64,000 nt of DNA from Streptomyces verrucosisporus (GTDB lineage: Bacteria > Actinomycetota > Actinomycetes > Streptomycetales > Streptomycetaceae), in contig NZ_JADEYH010000009.1 in NCBI RefSeq assembly GCF_017114865.1, forward strand, positions 62,001-126,000, read 5' to 3'. Shown one piece after another: positions 38,886 to 50,214 of the stretch; position 1 is the first letter of the stretch, and every line of letters starts with the position of its first letter. The notes under the pieces were generated by a model. The model was not told where the DNA came from and searched no databases. It saw only the letters and a program-made list of their open reading frames with translations. The translations under genes and the position numbers were made by a program.

Positions 38886-40757
38886 TTGAGCGACATTCCG
38901 GCCGAGGCGGGAAAGCCCGACGACGTACGCCGGGCCCTGGCGCTGCTGAACGCCGCGGGGGCCCGGATAGGCAACTCCCTCGATCTGGACACCACCGCCC
39001 GCGAACTCCTCGACGTGGCCGTGCCCCAGTTCTGCGACCTGGCCTCCGTGGACCTGTACCCGGAGGTGTTCTCCGGGGAGGACCCCCGGGCGGCGGAAGG
39101 CCCGGACGGCACCCGTCCACTGCGGCGCGTGGCCTTCGCCAGTGCCGTCTCCGACGGCCCGATCACCCTCGGCCACCACACGGGCGGCGCCCCCGACCCG
39201 GACCACGTCGAACCGGGCAGCGTCCACCGCTACCCCACCGGCTCCCCGTACGCCGACGCGCTGCGCACCGCCCGCGTCCAGCGCGTCCCGGGCACCCTGG
39301 TGCAGTCAACCCTCGCCGTGCCGATGGTCGCGCGCGGCCGGGTACTCGGACTGGTGCAGTTCTCCCGGACCAAGGGCAGCGAGCCCTTCGGCGAGCGGGA
39401 CGCCGCACTCGGCGCGGAGCTGGCCGCCCGCGCGGCCGTGTGCGTCGACAACGCGCGGCTGTACCGCAGGGAGCACGAGCGCGCGCTCATACTCCAGCGC
39501 AGTCTGCTGCCCCCGGACGACCCCGAGGCCGCCGGGCTCGACATCGCCTGCCGCTATCTGCCGGGCAGTACGGCCAGCGAGGTGGGCGGCGACTGGTTCG
39601 ACGTCATCGAACTGCCCGGACACCGCACCGCCCTGGTGGTCGGCGACGTGATGGGCCGGGGCCTGCGCGCGGCCGTGGCCATGGGCGAGTTGCGCAGCGC
39701 GGTGCGCACCCTGGCCCTGCTGGACCTGGAACCCGCCGAGGTGCTGGGCGCGTTGGACGAGATCGCCCAGGGGCTGGGCGCCTCCCGCAACGGCCGCGGC
39801 GACCGCGAGGGCCGGTCCGGCCAGGACGCCGACCTCTCCGAGGTGTACCTGGCCACCTGCGTCTACGCCGTCTACGACCCCGTCACCCGCCGCTGCACCT
39901 TCGCCAACGCCGGGCATCTGCCGCCCGTGCTGGTCGAGCCGCGCGACGACGGCGGCGAGCAGTCCGCGCTGCTGCTGGAGGTCCCCAAGGGCGTGCCGCT
40001 GGGCGTGGGCGGCGAGCCGTTCGAGGAGTCCGAGGTCGAGCTGCCCGACGGTTCCCTGCTCGCCCTCTACACCGACGGACTGGTCGAGTCCCGCCACCAG
40101 TCCCTGGACGAGGGGCTCCATGCGCTGCGCGCCACCCTGTCGGGCCCCGACCGCCCGCTGGAGGATGTCTGCGACGAGGTGCTGGGCGCACTGGAGACCC
40201 ACCACGGCGAGGACGACATCGCCCTGCTGCTGGCCCGGATCCAGGGGCTTCCGGCGGAGTCGGTGGGCGACTGGACGCTGCCGGCCGAGCCCCGTTCGGT
40301 CGCCCGCGCCCGCGATCTGACCCGCCGCCGGCTCGCCGCCTGGGGGCTGGAGGACCTCGCCGACACCACCGAACTGCTCGTCAGCGAGCTGGTCACCAAC
40401 GCCCTGCGCCACGGCATGGGAGTCTCCTCCGCGCAGCCGGGGGCGGGCGCCCTTCCGGCGCAGCCGGGGGTGGGGGTCCCCCCGGCAGCGCCGGGGGGAG
40501 AGATACGGCTGCGCCTGCTGCTGGACCGCACCCTGGTCTGCGAGGTGTGGGATTCCGGGCTCGTCCAGCCGCGCCGCCGCCGCGCCCGCGACACCGACGA
40601 GGGCGGACGCGGTCTGCAACTGGTCGACCTGCTCTCCTCGGGCTGGGGCAGCCGCCGTACCCCGCGGGGGAAGACGGTCTGGTTCGAGCTCGCCCTCCCC
40701 CAGGAGGGTGAGCCCAAGCCGCCGGACTCGGCCGAGGCGCTGCTCAGCATGTTCTGA
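38886..40757 (+). CDS. GAF-PP2C-kinase-like regulator (paralogue of neighbour)
   Basis: A 623-residue protein beginning at a TTG supported by the AGGAAGGGG site. Order: GAF (about 25-190), SpoIIE/PP2C (about 200-450; [46 protein letters not shown]) and HATPase_c_2 (about 475-615; [27 protein letters not shown]). It lacks the PAS pair of the upstream paralogue. An insertion of about 25 residues, rich in Gly/Pro/Ala, splits the ATPase domain just after the N-box and is encoded by a GC-rich repeat. Function in partner switching is inferred from the family. Confidence 0.9.
   Translation: MSDIPAEAGKPDDVRRALALLNAAGARIGNSLDLDTTARELLDVAVPQFCDLASVDLYPEVFSGEDPRAAEGPDGTRPLRRVAFASAVSDGPITLGHHTGGAPDPDHVEPGSVHRYPTGSPYADALRTARVQRVPGTLVQSTLAVPMVARGRVLGLVQFSRTKGSEPFGERDAALGAELAARAAVCVDNARLYRREHERALILQRSLLPPDDPEAAGLDIACRYLPGSTASEVGGDWFDVIELPGHRTALVVGDVMGRGLRAAVAMGELRSAVRTLALLDLEPAEVLGALDEIAQGLGASRNGRGDREGRSGQDADLSEVYLATCVYAVYDPVTRRCTFANAGHLPPVLVEPRDDGGEQSALLLEVPKGVPLGVGGEPFEESEVELPDGSLLALYTDGLVESRHQSLDEGLHALRATLSGPDRPLEDVCDEVLGALETHHGEDDIALLLARIQGLPAESVGDWTLPAEPRSVARARDLTRRRLAAWGLEDLADTTELLVSELVTNALRHGMGVSSAQPGAGALPAQPGVGVPPAAPGGEIRLRLLLDRTLVCEVWDSGLVQPRRRRARDTDEGGRGLQLVDLLSSGWGSRRTPRGKTVWFELALPQEGEPKPPDSAEALLSMF
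40431..40498. repeat. GC-rich interspersed-type repeat inserted in coding sequence
   Basis: GCGCAGCCGGGGG occurs at 40431-40443 and 40458-40470, 27 bp apart (in frame). A hairpin follows, CCCCCCGGC (40478-40486) with GCCGGGGGG (40490-40498). The run encodes a Gly/Ala/Pro segment absent from the paralogous gene. The sequence looks like the G/C palindromic interspersed elements seen in Streptomyces genomes, usually between genes. Confidence 0.55.
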
Positions 40758-41095
40758 AGGGGCGGCCGGCGCCGTCTTCGACCCCGCCCCCGCCGTGCGC
40801 GCGGGCGGGAGTGCCGCACGTCACACCGCCCGCCGCACGGGAGTCGCGCCCGCGCCCCGGCGCGGGCGAAGCCCCCGGTCGGCGGGCGGTCACCCGGGTG
40901 TCACCGGGCGGACACGGGCGAGGTCTACGGTCGCAGCGGGCGCGGGCCGGGGGCCGCGGGGAGCCGTCGGGCCCCGTACGCCGGCGCCGGGCCCGTAACA
41001 TGGAGGGATGACAGGCCGTGGCGATGATCAGCCCGGCGGGCGCGCGACGCACCGGTCGCGCCGCCATCCACGATTCCGGGAGAAGCGCCCCCAGT
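40758..41095. other. Upstream region of typA with possible leaderless uORF
   Basis: 338 bp without a conserved gene. TAACAT (40996-41001) precedes an ATG at 41008 by 6 nt, opening a 37-codon frame that stops at TAA 41119-41121, out of frame with and overlapping the typA start. GGGAGA (41079-41084), about 11 nt upstream, is the likely typA ribosome binding site. Nothing else was recognised. Confidence 0.35.
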
Positions 41096-43003
<1,908 letters not shown>

Positions 43004-43023
43004 CACACCCGGCGATTCCTTCC

Positions 43024-43064
43024 GAAGGGGCGCCGCGGACCACAGCGGTCCGCGGCGCCCCTTC
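43024..43064 (+). terminator. Hairpin terminator after typA
   Basis: A perfect 18-bp stem (43024-43041 with 43047-43064) and a 5-nt loop, 20 nt past the stop codon. Confidence 0.8.
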
Positions 43065-43841
43065 GCGCGGTCCGGGGCCGTCCGGAGCCGTCCGGGACGG
43101 CCCGGGGCCCACGGCCCCGGCGGTGTGCGGGAGCCGTGCGGCATCCGGGCGGCCGCCGGAACACTCCGCGAGCCCGTTGGGCGTAGCGGCGGGAAAAGTC
43201 TCTTATGAGGTGATATGGCTCCGGAGAGAGGGTGTCCAGGCCCTGAAGGAGGCGCTTGTGCGAGGAGCCGTTCCCACCGCTTTGGCGGCGCGGTGCCGGC
43301 GCCCGCCCACGCGTCCGGGGGCGGGCCCGGCGGGCGTGAGCGGGGGGCGCGCGGCAGGTGGCCGGCGCGGACGGTTCCACAGGGCCCCGCCCCCGTCGGC
43401 GCGGTGGCGCGGAACGGGCCGGGCGAACATGCCATTGTTTGCCATCGCAACGGCTTTGGTGGTCTTCCGTGCGAGATGGGTCTACGCGCGTCCACTCTTC
43501 CGGGGGACATCTCCCGGGTTTCGGGTGTGTCACGAGGAGGCCGTACGCAGTTCAGAACGGCACGTTCGTATATCGGCGCAGCGACGGCTAGGTTGCGGAT
43601 TCATTAACTCTCTATGGGCCCAAAGTGGCTATATGTCCGACTCTTCTGGAGCTTGTCAAGCACGCTGGGACCTCAATCTGCAAAACCTTCGCTCAAGATG
43701 TGCGGAGAGTGGCCAACCGAGGGCCAAGACCTCTTGACTGAGCTGGGAACCGATTGCAAAAGTCCGCTCAGCCCATGGCATTTCCCAGTGCCGAAGAAAG
43801 AGCGGGTTCCGCCAACACCCACAGCGCGGGGGCGCAACGCG
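43065..43841 (+). promoter_or_regulatory. Long non-coding leader upstream of the peptide importer
   Basis: 777 bp with no supported gene. The part from about 43540 to 43830 is clearly poorer in G/C than the rest of the window. It holds several partial promoter matches: TAGGTT at 43589-43594, TTGTCA at 43653-43658 and TTGACT at 43734-43739. None has both elements at good spacing. Such length and composition suggest a complex promoter or untranslated leader for the developmental peptide importer. Confidence 0.4.
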
Positions 43842-44879
43842 ATGACGAGTCCAACCCAGGCTGCGACAGCCCAGGCCGACAACCCTGGCCCGGACGCCGA
43901 GAGCCTGAGCAAAGAGCAGACCGCCGGCAGTGGCGGCCAGCTCGCCGGCCGTTCACCCGGCCAGCTGATGTGGCTGCGCTTCAAGCGCGACCGTGTCGGT
44001 GTGATCAGTGCTTTCGTGGTGATCTTCTTCTTCCTGATCGCCGCGCTCGCACCGGTCGTCTCCTGGCTCTACGGCAAGGACCCGTACACGCTGTACGGTC
44101 AGGAGCAGTACGAACTGCTGGACGAGTTCGGCTTCCCGGCCGGTCCCAACGGAGGCATCTCCTCCGAGTTCTGGTTCGGCATCGAGCCGGAGCTCGGCCG
44201 CGATGTGTTCATGCAGCTGCTGTACGGCATGCGGACATCGCTGTACACCGCTCTCCCGGTGACGATCCTGATGGTGGTCACCGGTGTGCTGATCGGTCTG
44301 GTCGGAGGCTACTTCGGCGGGAAGGTCGACTACTGGATCGGCCGGGTCACCGACTTCATGATGGCCCTCCCCAGCCAGCTCACCCTGATCGCGGCGATGC
44401 CCGTGGTGGTGGCCGTCTTCGTGTCGCCCGTCGACGAGACCCCGGTCTACGTCCGGGCGTCCGCGATCATCGTCGTCCTGTGGCTCCTCGGGTGGATGGG
44501 CATGGCGCGCCTGGTGCGCAGCCAGGCCCTCACCCTGCGCGAACGCGAGTTCGTGGAGGCCGCCAAGGTCTCGGGGGCGTCGCCCTGGCGGATCATCCGC
44601 AAGGAGCTGCTGCCGAACCTGGTCACCCCGATCCTGGTGCAGGCCACCTACATGCTCCCCGCGACGATCCTCTCCGTGGCCTTCCTGTCCTTCGTGGGCG
44701 TGGGCTACGTGGAGCCGACGCCGGACTGGGGGCGCATGTTCAGGACCGCGGCCAAGATCTACCAGGACAACCCGACGTACATGTTCTTCCCCGGTATCGC
44801 CATGGTGATCTTCGTGGTGGCCTTCAACCTTCTCGGCGACTCCGTGCGGGACGCCTTCGACCCCAAGTCCGGACGCTGA
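43842..44879 (+). CDS. bldKA: Oligopeptide ABC transporter permease (BldKA-like, DppC type)
   Basis: A 345-residue inner-membrane protein. A polar N-terminus of about 45 residues precedes the first membrane helix (VGVISAFVVIFFFLIAALAP), then an extracytoplasmic loop, then the binding-protein-dependent permease domain with the EAA loop (REREFVEAAKVSGASPWRII) that contacts the ATPases. It resembles OppC/DppC. The gene order permease, binding protein, permease, ATPase, ATPase and the position after typA are those of the bldK operon as I recall it from S. coelicolor; the symbol rests on this. Codons upstream of ATG 43842 have no coding bias. Confidence 0.85.
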   Translation: MTSPTQAATAQADNPGPDAESLSKEQTAGSGGQLAGRSPGQLMWLRFKRDRVGVISAFVVIFFFLIAALAPVVSWLYGKDPYTLYGQEQYELLDEFGFPAGPNGGISSEFWFGIEPELGRDVFMQLLYGMRTSLYTALPVTILMVVTGVLIGLVGGYFGGKVDYWIGRVTDFMMALPSQLTLIAAMPVVVAVFVSPVDETPVYVRASAIIVVLWLLGWMGMARLVRSQALTLREREFVEAAKVSGASPWRIIRKELLPNLVTPILVQATYMLPATILSVAFLSFVGVGYVEPTPDWGRMFRTAAKIYQDNPTYMFFPGIAMVIFVVAFNLLGDSVRDAFDPKSGR

Positions 44880-44978
44880 TCACGTCCATCTGAGGGGGGC
44901 TGCCACCCCCGCACCCGGGAGACCGGATGCGACAGGGCAGCAGACGGATCCCAACTGACAGGCAGGTGCACAAGCATC

Positions 44979-46775
44979 ATGAATCCCATCCGATCGCGCA
45001 CACTGCGAGGTGCGCTCGTCGCCCTCGCCGCCGGCTCGCTGGTGCTGACCGGCTGCGGCAGCGGCAGCGACAACGGCAGCAAGAGCGAGGAGAGCGCCAA
45101 GGACAAGGAGGCCGCCAAGGCCCAGTCCGCGGCGGTCGAGTACGGCGACGCCGCCGCCTCCAAGGGCCCGGCCGAGCCGGTCGAGGGCGCCCAGGAGGGG
45201 GGCACCATCCGGGTCTACCAGGAGGACGACTTCTCCCACCTGGACCCGGGCCAGATCTACGTCAGCGACGCCGGCCAGCTCTCCGGTCTCATCCACCGCG
45301 GTCTGACCACCTACACCCAGGCCGAGGACGGCAGCCTGACCGTCGTGGGCGACCTCGCCACCGACTCGGGCAAGCAGTCCGACGACGGCAAGACCTGGAC
45401 GTACACGCTCAAGGACGGCATCAAGGACCAGGAAGGTGACCCGATCACCTCCAAGGACATCCGCCACACCATCGAGCGCCTGTACGCCAAGCACATCACC
45501 GACGGCCCGACCTACATCCAGCAGTGGCTGTCCGGTGGCCCCGACTACCGCGACGAGCTGCCCGACGGTCCGTACGAGGGCGACCACCTGCCCGACTCCG
45601 TCCTGGAGACCCCGGACGAGAAGACGATCGTCTTCCACTTCGAGACCGCGCAGCCCGACCTGCCGCAGGCGCTCGCGATGCCGGGCTACTCCATCGTCCC
45701 CGAAGAGGACGACACCAAGGCGAAGTACGACCAGAAGCCCGTGGCGCTCGGCCCGTACAAGATCGCCGACTTCAAGCCCGGCAAGTCCATGAAGCTGGTA
45801 AAGAACACCGAGTGGGACCCGAAGACGGACCCCTCCCGCCACCAGTACGTGGACGGCTGGAACATCACGTTCAACCACGACCGCGCGGACCAGACCGAGC
45901 GCATCCTGGCCGACCGCGGTGAGTCCGCCAACGCCATCCAGATGAGCGGCTCGGTGGACTCCACCAAGATCAAGCAGGTCATCGAAGAGGCCGACAAGCG
46001 CACGATCAAGGGCTACCAGCCCTACGTGTGGCAGCTCAACATGAACATGGACCGCCTCAAGGACAAGAAGGTCCGTGACGCGATCACCCACGCGCTGCCC
46101 AACGGCCAGATCCTGCGCCCCGACGGCGGCTCCTACGCCGGTGAGCCGGCCGGCGGTCTGCTCGCCCCGACCCTGCCGGGTTACGAGGACGGCTACGACC
46201 CGTACGGCAAGCTCGACAAGCCCAACGGCGACATCGAGAAGGCGAAGCAGCTTCTGAAGGAAGCCGGCAAGGAGGGCATGAAGCTCACCTACGCCTACGC
46301 CAACGCCCCGCACCGCCAGAAGCAGGCGGTCATCATCGAGACCGCCCTGGAGAAGGCCGGCTTCGACGTCCAGAAGAAGGACATCGACCCCTCCACCTGG
46401 TACGAGCAGGTCGGCAAGGTCGACAACGGCCTGGACATCTACATGACCGGCTGGGGCCAGGACTGGCCGTCGCCCTCCACCGTCATCCCGCCGGTGTACG
46501 ACGGTGACCAGATCGCCGACGGCGCGTCGAACTACTCGCACATCAACGACAAGCACGTCAACGGCGAGATCGACCGGATCTCCAAGATCCAGGACCCGGA
46601 AGAGGCCACCAAGGAGTGGGTCGAGCTGCACAAGTACATCGTGGAAGAGGTCAACCCGGCCGCTCCGCTGTACTACACCAAGCAGCTGCAGATCTACGGC
46701 TCCAACATCGGTGGTGCCCGGTACAGCACGGTCAAGAGCTACATCGACCTCACCCAGCTGTACCTGAAGAAGTAA
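44979..46775 (+). CDS. bldKB: Oligopeptide-binding lipoprotein (BldKB-like, SBP family 5)
   Basis: A 598-residue extracytoplasmic binding protein. The signal peptide ends in the lipobox LTGC with Cys26, followed by a charged Ser/Lys/Glu linker. The mature part is an SBP_bac_5 protein: GGTIRVYQEDDFSHLDPGQ, ITSKDIRHTIERLY, KKVRDAITHALPNGQI and TGWGQDWPSPSTV. It captures oligopeptides for the flanking permeases; BldKB in S. coelicolor is needed for the extracellular signalling cascade leading to aerial growth. Family membership is certain, but the exact orthology is an inference from gene order. A hairpin follows the gene. Confidence 0.88.
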   Translation: MNPIRSRTLRGALVALAAGSLVLTGCGSGSDNGSKSEESAKDKEAAKAQSAAVEYGDAAASKGPAEPVEGAQEGGTIRVYQEDDFSHLDPGQIYVSDAGQLSGLIHRGLTTYTQAEDGSLTVVGDLATDSGKQSDDGKTWTYTLKDGIKDQEGDPITSKDIRHTIERLYAKHITDGPTYIQQWLSGGPDYRDELPDGPYEGDHLPDSVLETPDEKTIVFHFETAQPDLPQALAMPGYSIVPEEDDTKAKYDQKPVALGPYKIADFKPGKSMKLVKNTEWDPKTDPSRHQYVDGWNITFNHDRADQTERILADRGESANAIQMSGSVDSTKIKQVIEEADKRTIKGYQPYVWQLNMNMDRLKDKKVRDAITHALPNGQILRPDGGSYAGEPAGGLLAPTLPGYEDGYDPYGKLDKPNGDIEKAKQLLKEAGKEGMKLTYAYANAPHRQKQAVIIETALEKAGFDVQKKDIDPSTWYEQVGKVDNGLDIYMTGWGQDWPSPSTVIPPVYDGDQIADGASNYSHINDKHVNGEIDRISKIQDPEEATKEWVELHKYIVEEVNPAAPLYYTKQLQIYGSNIGGARYSTVKSYIDLTQLYLKK

Positions 46776-46789
46776 CCGGCTCATGAGGT

Positions 46790-46820
46790 GGGTCCCCGGG
46801 GGAGAACCCCCCGGGGACCC
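46790..46820 (+). terminator. Intra-operon hairpin after the binding-protein gene
   Basis: A perfect 13-bp stem (46790-46802 with 46808-46820) and a 5-nt loop with no following T-run, in the 119-nt gap before the second permease gene. In such operons a hairpin here protects the binding-protein mRNA or partly stops transcription, so that the lipoprotein is made in excess. Confidence 0.65.
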
Positions 46821-46894
46821 GCCCACGGGCTTTCGCTTCGCACGTCCCACCCCCGTCGTCGTTGTCGCCGTGCTGAGAGCTGCGAACCACCACC

Positions 46895-47872
46895 ATGTTT
46901 AAATTCCTCATTCGCCGGTCGGTCGGCGCCTTCGTCATCCTGATCCTGATCAGTGCCTTCACCTTCGCCATGTTCTTCGCCATCCCGCAGGACCCGGCCC
47001 TGCTGGCGTGCGGCAAGAACTGCACCCCGCAGAACCTGGCGATCATTCACGAGAACCTCGGACTGGACAAGCCGATCACGGCGCAGTACTGGGAGTTCAT
47101 GAAGGGCATCGTGGCGGGGCGGGACTTCGCCGTCGGCCACTGCGACGCCCCCTGCTTCGGCGTGTCGTTCAACGACGACCGGTTCGTGTGGGACACGATC
47201 ATCGACCGGCTGCCCCTGACCCTCTCCCTGACCGTCGGCGGCCTGGTCATCTTCCTGACCCTCGGCCTCGGCGCCGGCATGATCGCCGCCCGCAACAAGG
47301 GCACCTTCGTCGACAAGGCCTTCAGCTCCGCCTCGCTGGTCCTCAGCTCGATGCAGATCTACTTCCTGGGCCCGATCGTGCTGGGCCTGCTGGTCTACAG
47401 CACCGGCTGGCTGTCCTCCCCGAAGTACGTGCCGATCACGGAGAACCCGGTGGCCTGGTTCGTCGGCCTGCTGATCCCGTGGTTCGTGATGTCGCTGATC
47501 TTCACCGCGAACTACACCCGTATGTCGCGGTCCACCCTGATCGAGCAGATGCAGGAGGACCACGTCCGCACGGCGAAGGCCAAGGGCATGTCCGAGAAGT
47601 ACGTCTTCTTCCGGTACGCCTGGCGCGGCTCGCTGACCCCGATCGTCACGATCCTGGGCATCGACCTGGGCGCGCTGCTCGGCGGCGCCATCGTGACCGA
47701 GCTGACCTTCAGCCTCGCCGGCGTCGGACGCCTGGCCGTCGAGTCGGTCCTCTACAAGGACCTGCCCCTGACCATGGGCGTCATGCTGGTCAGCGCCGCC
47801 TTCATCCTGCTCTGCAACCTCGTCGTGGACGCCGTGTACGGGTTCATCGACCCGCGTGTGCGCCTGTCCTAG
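46895..47872 (+). CDS. bldKC: Oligopeptide ABC transporter permease (BldKC-like, DppB type)
   Basis: A 325-residue membrane protein. The N-terminal helix FVILILISAFTFAMFFAIPQ is typical of OppB/DppB. An external loop with three Cys residues (CGKNC, CDAPC region) comes next, then five helices and the EAA loop EDHVRTAKAKGMSEKYVFFRY. It pairs with the permease two genes upstream to form the channel. The stop is followed at once by the AGGAG site of the ATPase gene, so the downstream genes are co-transcribed. Confidence 0.9.
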   Translation: MFKFLIRRSVGAFVILILISAFTFAMFFAIPQDPALLACGKNCTPQNLAIIHENLGLDKPITAQYWEFMKGIVAGRDFAVGHCDAPCFGVSFNDDRFVWDTIIDRLPLTLSLTVGGLVIFLTLGLGAGMIAARNKGTFVDKAFSSASLVLSSMQIYFLGPIVLGLLVYSTGWLSSPKYVPITENPVAWFVGLLIPWFVMSLIFTANYTRMSRSTLIEQMQEDHVRTAKAKGMSEKYVFFRYAWRGSLTPIVTILGIDLGALLGGAIVTELTFSLAGVGRLAVESVLYKDLPLTMGVMLVSAAFILLCNLVVDAVYGFIDPRVRLS

Positions 47873-47882
47873 GAGAACGACC

Positions 47883-48947
47883 GTGACCACACTCACCAAG
47901 ACCGAGGGCGCGCCGTCCCCGACCGGGGCGGGTTCCTTCCTCTCGGTTCGCGACCTCAACGTCCGGTTCTCCACCGAGGACGGCATCGTCAAGGCCGTGA
48001 ACGACCTCTCCTTCGACGTCGAGCGCGGCAAGACGCTCGGCATCGTGGGCGAGTCCGGCTCCGGGAAGTCGGTCACCAACCTCGCCATCCTGGGCCTGCA
48101 CAACCCGCGGTCCACGGAGATCACCGGCGAGATCGTCCTGGACGGCCAGGAGCTGACCGGCGCCCCCGAGAAGACGATGGAGGGGCTGCGCGGCAACAAG
48201 ATGGCGATGATCTTCCAGGATCCGCTGACCGCGCTGTCGCCGTACTACACCATCGGCCGCCAGATCGGGGAGCCCTTCCGCAAGCACACGGGCGCCTCCA
48301 AGCGCGAGGCGCGCGAACGCGCCATCGAGATGCTGGAGAAGGTGGGCATCCCCCACCCCAAGACCCGCGTCGACGACTACCCGCACCAGTTCTCGGGCGG
48401 TATGCGGCAGCGCGCGATGATCGCCATGGCGCTGGTGTGCGACCCCGATCTGCTGATCGCGGACGAGCCGACCACCGCCCTGGACGTCACCGTCCAGGCC
48501 CAGATCCTCGACCTGCTCAAGGATCTCCAGCAGGAGTTCGGGTCGGCGATCATCTTCATCACCCACGACCTCGGCGTGATCGCCGACGTGGCCGACGACA
48601 TCATGGTGATGTACGGCGGCCGGGCCGTGGAGCGGGGCACCACCGGCGAGGTGCTGCGGGCCCCCCAGCACCCCTACACCTGGGGTCTGCTCAGCTCGAT
48701 GCCCAGGCTCGGCGGGGATGTGAACCAGAAGCTCCGGCCGATCGAGGGCACTCCGCCCAGCCTGCTCAACCCGCCGTCGGGCTGCCCCTTCCACCCGCGC
48801 TGCGAGTTCAGGGACAAGGTCCCCGGCGGTGTCTCCTGCACCGGTGACAGGCCCCTGCTGCCCGAGGGCCGCGGAGCCGCCTGCCACCTGACGCCGGAGC
48901 AGAAGCGGACGTACTTCATCGAGCAGATCAAGCCCCGGCTGGGCTAG
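47883..48947 (+). CDS. bldKD: Oligopeptide ABC transporter ATPase (BldKD-like, DppD type)
   Basis: A 354-residue ATPase. Walker A is [11 protein letters not shown], the signature [15 protein letters not shown], Walker [15 protein letters not shown] and the switch His [12 protein letters not shown]. The C-terminal oligopeptide-transporter extension contains the Cys-rich [13 protein letters not shown] segment, which in this subfamily can hold an iron-sulfur cluster. The GTG start has AGGAG upstream. It works with the next ATPase as a heterodimer. Confidence 0.93.
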   Translation: MTTLTKTEGAPSPTGAGSFLSVRDLNVRFSTEDGIVKAVNDLSFDVERGKTLGIVGESGSGKSVTNLAILGLHNPRSTEITGEIVLDGQELTGAPEKTMEGLRGNKMAMIFQDPLTALSPYYTIGRQIGEPFRKHTGASKREARERAIEMLEKVGIPHPKTRVDDYPHQFSGGMRQRAMIAMALVCDPDLLIADEPTTALDVTVQAQILDLLKDLQQEFGSAIIFITHDLGVIADVADDIMVMYGGRAVERGTTGEVLRAPQHPYTWGLLSSMPRLGGDVNQKLRPIEGTPPSLLNPPSGCPFHPRCEFRDKVPGGVSCTGDRPLLPEGRGAACHLTPEQKRTYFIEQIKPRLG

Positions 48948-48959
48948 GGAGCAAGAGAC

Positions 48960-50111
48960 ATGAGCGACGAACTCACCCTGACCAGGCCGGCGGAGCCGGC
49001 CGTGGGCACAGGCGAGCCCCTGCTGGAGGTCAAGGGGCTGACCAAGCACTTCCCGATCAAGGGCGGCTTCCCGATCAAGCGGACCGTCGGCGCGGTCCAG
49101 GCCGTGGACGGGGTCGACATGACCGTGCTCGCGGGCGAGAGCTTCGGCCTCGTCGGCGAGTCCGGCTGCGGCAAGTCCACCACCGGCCGGCTGCTGACCC
49201 GGCTGCTGGAGCCGACCGGCGGCACGATCAACTACCGTGGCCGGGACATCACCCACGCCAAGCGCAAGCAGCTGGCGCCCATCCGGTCCGAGATCCAGAT
49301 GATCTTCCAGGACCCGTACTCCTCGCTGAACCCGCGCCAGACGGTCGGCAAGATCATCGGCGGGCCGATGGAGATCAACGGCATCAACCCGCCCGGAGGA
49401 CGCGAGAAGCGGGTCCGCGAGCTGCTGGAGATCGTCGGGCTCAACCCCGAGCACTACAACCGCTTCCCGCACGAGTTCTCCGGCGGTCAGCGCCAGCGCA
49501 TCGGAGTGGCCCGCGCGCTCGCGCTGGAGCCGAAGCTGATCGTGGCCGACGAGCCGGTCTCCGCGCTGGACGTCTCCATCCAGGCGCAGGTCGTCAACCT
49601 GCTCCAGCAGGTGCAGCGGGACATGGGCATCGCCTTCGTCTTCATCGCGCACGACCTGGCGGTCGTACGGCACTTCTCGCAGCGTGTCGCGGTGATGTAC
49701 CTCGGCAAGATCGTGGAGGTCGGGGACCGCGAGTCGATCTACACCCGCCCGAGGCACCCCTACACCCACGCGCTGCTGTCCGCCGTCCCCGAGGCGGTGC
49801 TGCGCGACGAGGACGAGACCGGGGGGCGCGAGCGCATCCGCCTCGCCGGCGACGTGCCCTCGCCCATCTCGCCGCCGTCCGGCTGCCGCTTCCGTACCCG
49901 CTGCTGGAAGGCGCAGGACAAGTGCGCGACGGAGGCGCCGCCACTGGTGCAGATCGAGGGCAACACCCCCGGTCACCTGACGGCGTGCCACTTCCCGGAG
50001 GCCGGGACCATCGAGGGCGGCAGGGAGGTCGTCCTCGACCCGGGCCTGGCCGCCATGGAGCACAGGGACACCGGGACCGCCGGGGCCGCCGACTCCGGCA
50101 AGGAGTCCTGA
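48960..50111 (+). CDS. bldKE: Oligopeptide ABC transporter ATPase (BldKE-like, DppF type)
   Basis: A 383-residue ATPase. Walker A GESGCGKSTTG, signature FSGGQRQRIGVARAL, Walker B LIVADEPVSALDVS and switch His AHDLAVVRHFS are present, with a C-terminal extension including PPSGCRFRTRCWKAQDKC. It starts 12 nt after its partner and ends the operon at a strong hairpin. The last 25 residues are a variable tail. Confidence 0.93.
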   Translation: MSDELTLTRPAEPAVGTGEPLLEVKGLTKHFPIKGGFPIKRTVGAVQAVDGVDMTVLAGESFGLVGESGCGKSTTGRLLTRLLEPTGGTINYRGRDITHAKRKQLAPIRSEIQMIFQDPYSSLNPRQTVGKIIGGPMEINGINPPGGREKRVRELLEIVGLNPEHYNRFPHEFSGGQRQRIGVARALALEPKLIVADEPVSALDVSIQAQVVNLLQQVQRDMGIAFVFIAHDLAVVRHFSQRVAVMYLGKIVEVGDRESIYTRPRHPYTHALLSAVPEAVLRDEDETGGRERIRLAGDVPSPISPPSGCRFRTRCWKAQDKCATEAPPLVQIEGNTPGHLTACHFPEAGTIEGGREVVLDPGLAAMEHRDTGTAGAADSGKES

Positions 50112-50131
50112 GCGCAGGGCCCCTGAACCCG

Positions 50132-50178
50132 CACGGACGCCGCCGCGCCCCCTCCCGGGGGGCGCGGCGGCGTCCGTG
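50132..50178. terminator. Bidirectional hairpin terminator
   Basis: A perfect 20-bp stem (50132-50151 with 50159-50178), extended by one C-G pair, between the convergent bldKE-like and S9 peptidase genes. Confidence 0.8.
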
Positions 50179-50214
50179 TCGTGCGGCTGTGCGGTCCGGT
50201 GCGGCCCGGTGCGG

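Noticed and set aside
35764..39120. An 1118-codon minus-strand frame opposite the PP2C-type genes
   Set aside because: It is a shadow of two well-supported plus-strand genes and has no recognisable domain.
41018..41095. Longer TypA start at ATG 41018
   Set aside because: The family N-terminus begins at ATG 41096, and the added residues are not conserved in the family as I know it.
43614..43841. Upstream extension of the first importer permease gene
   Set aside because: The added codons have A/T-rich third positions and no similarity to permease N-termini.
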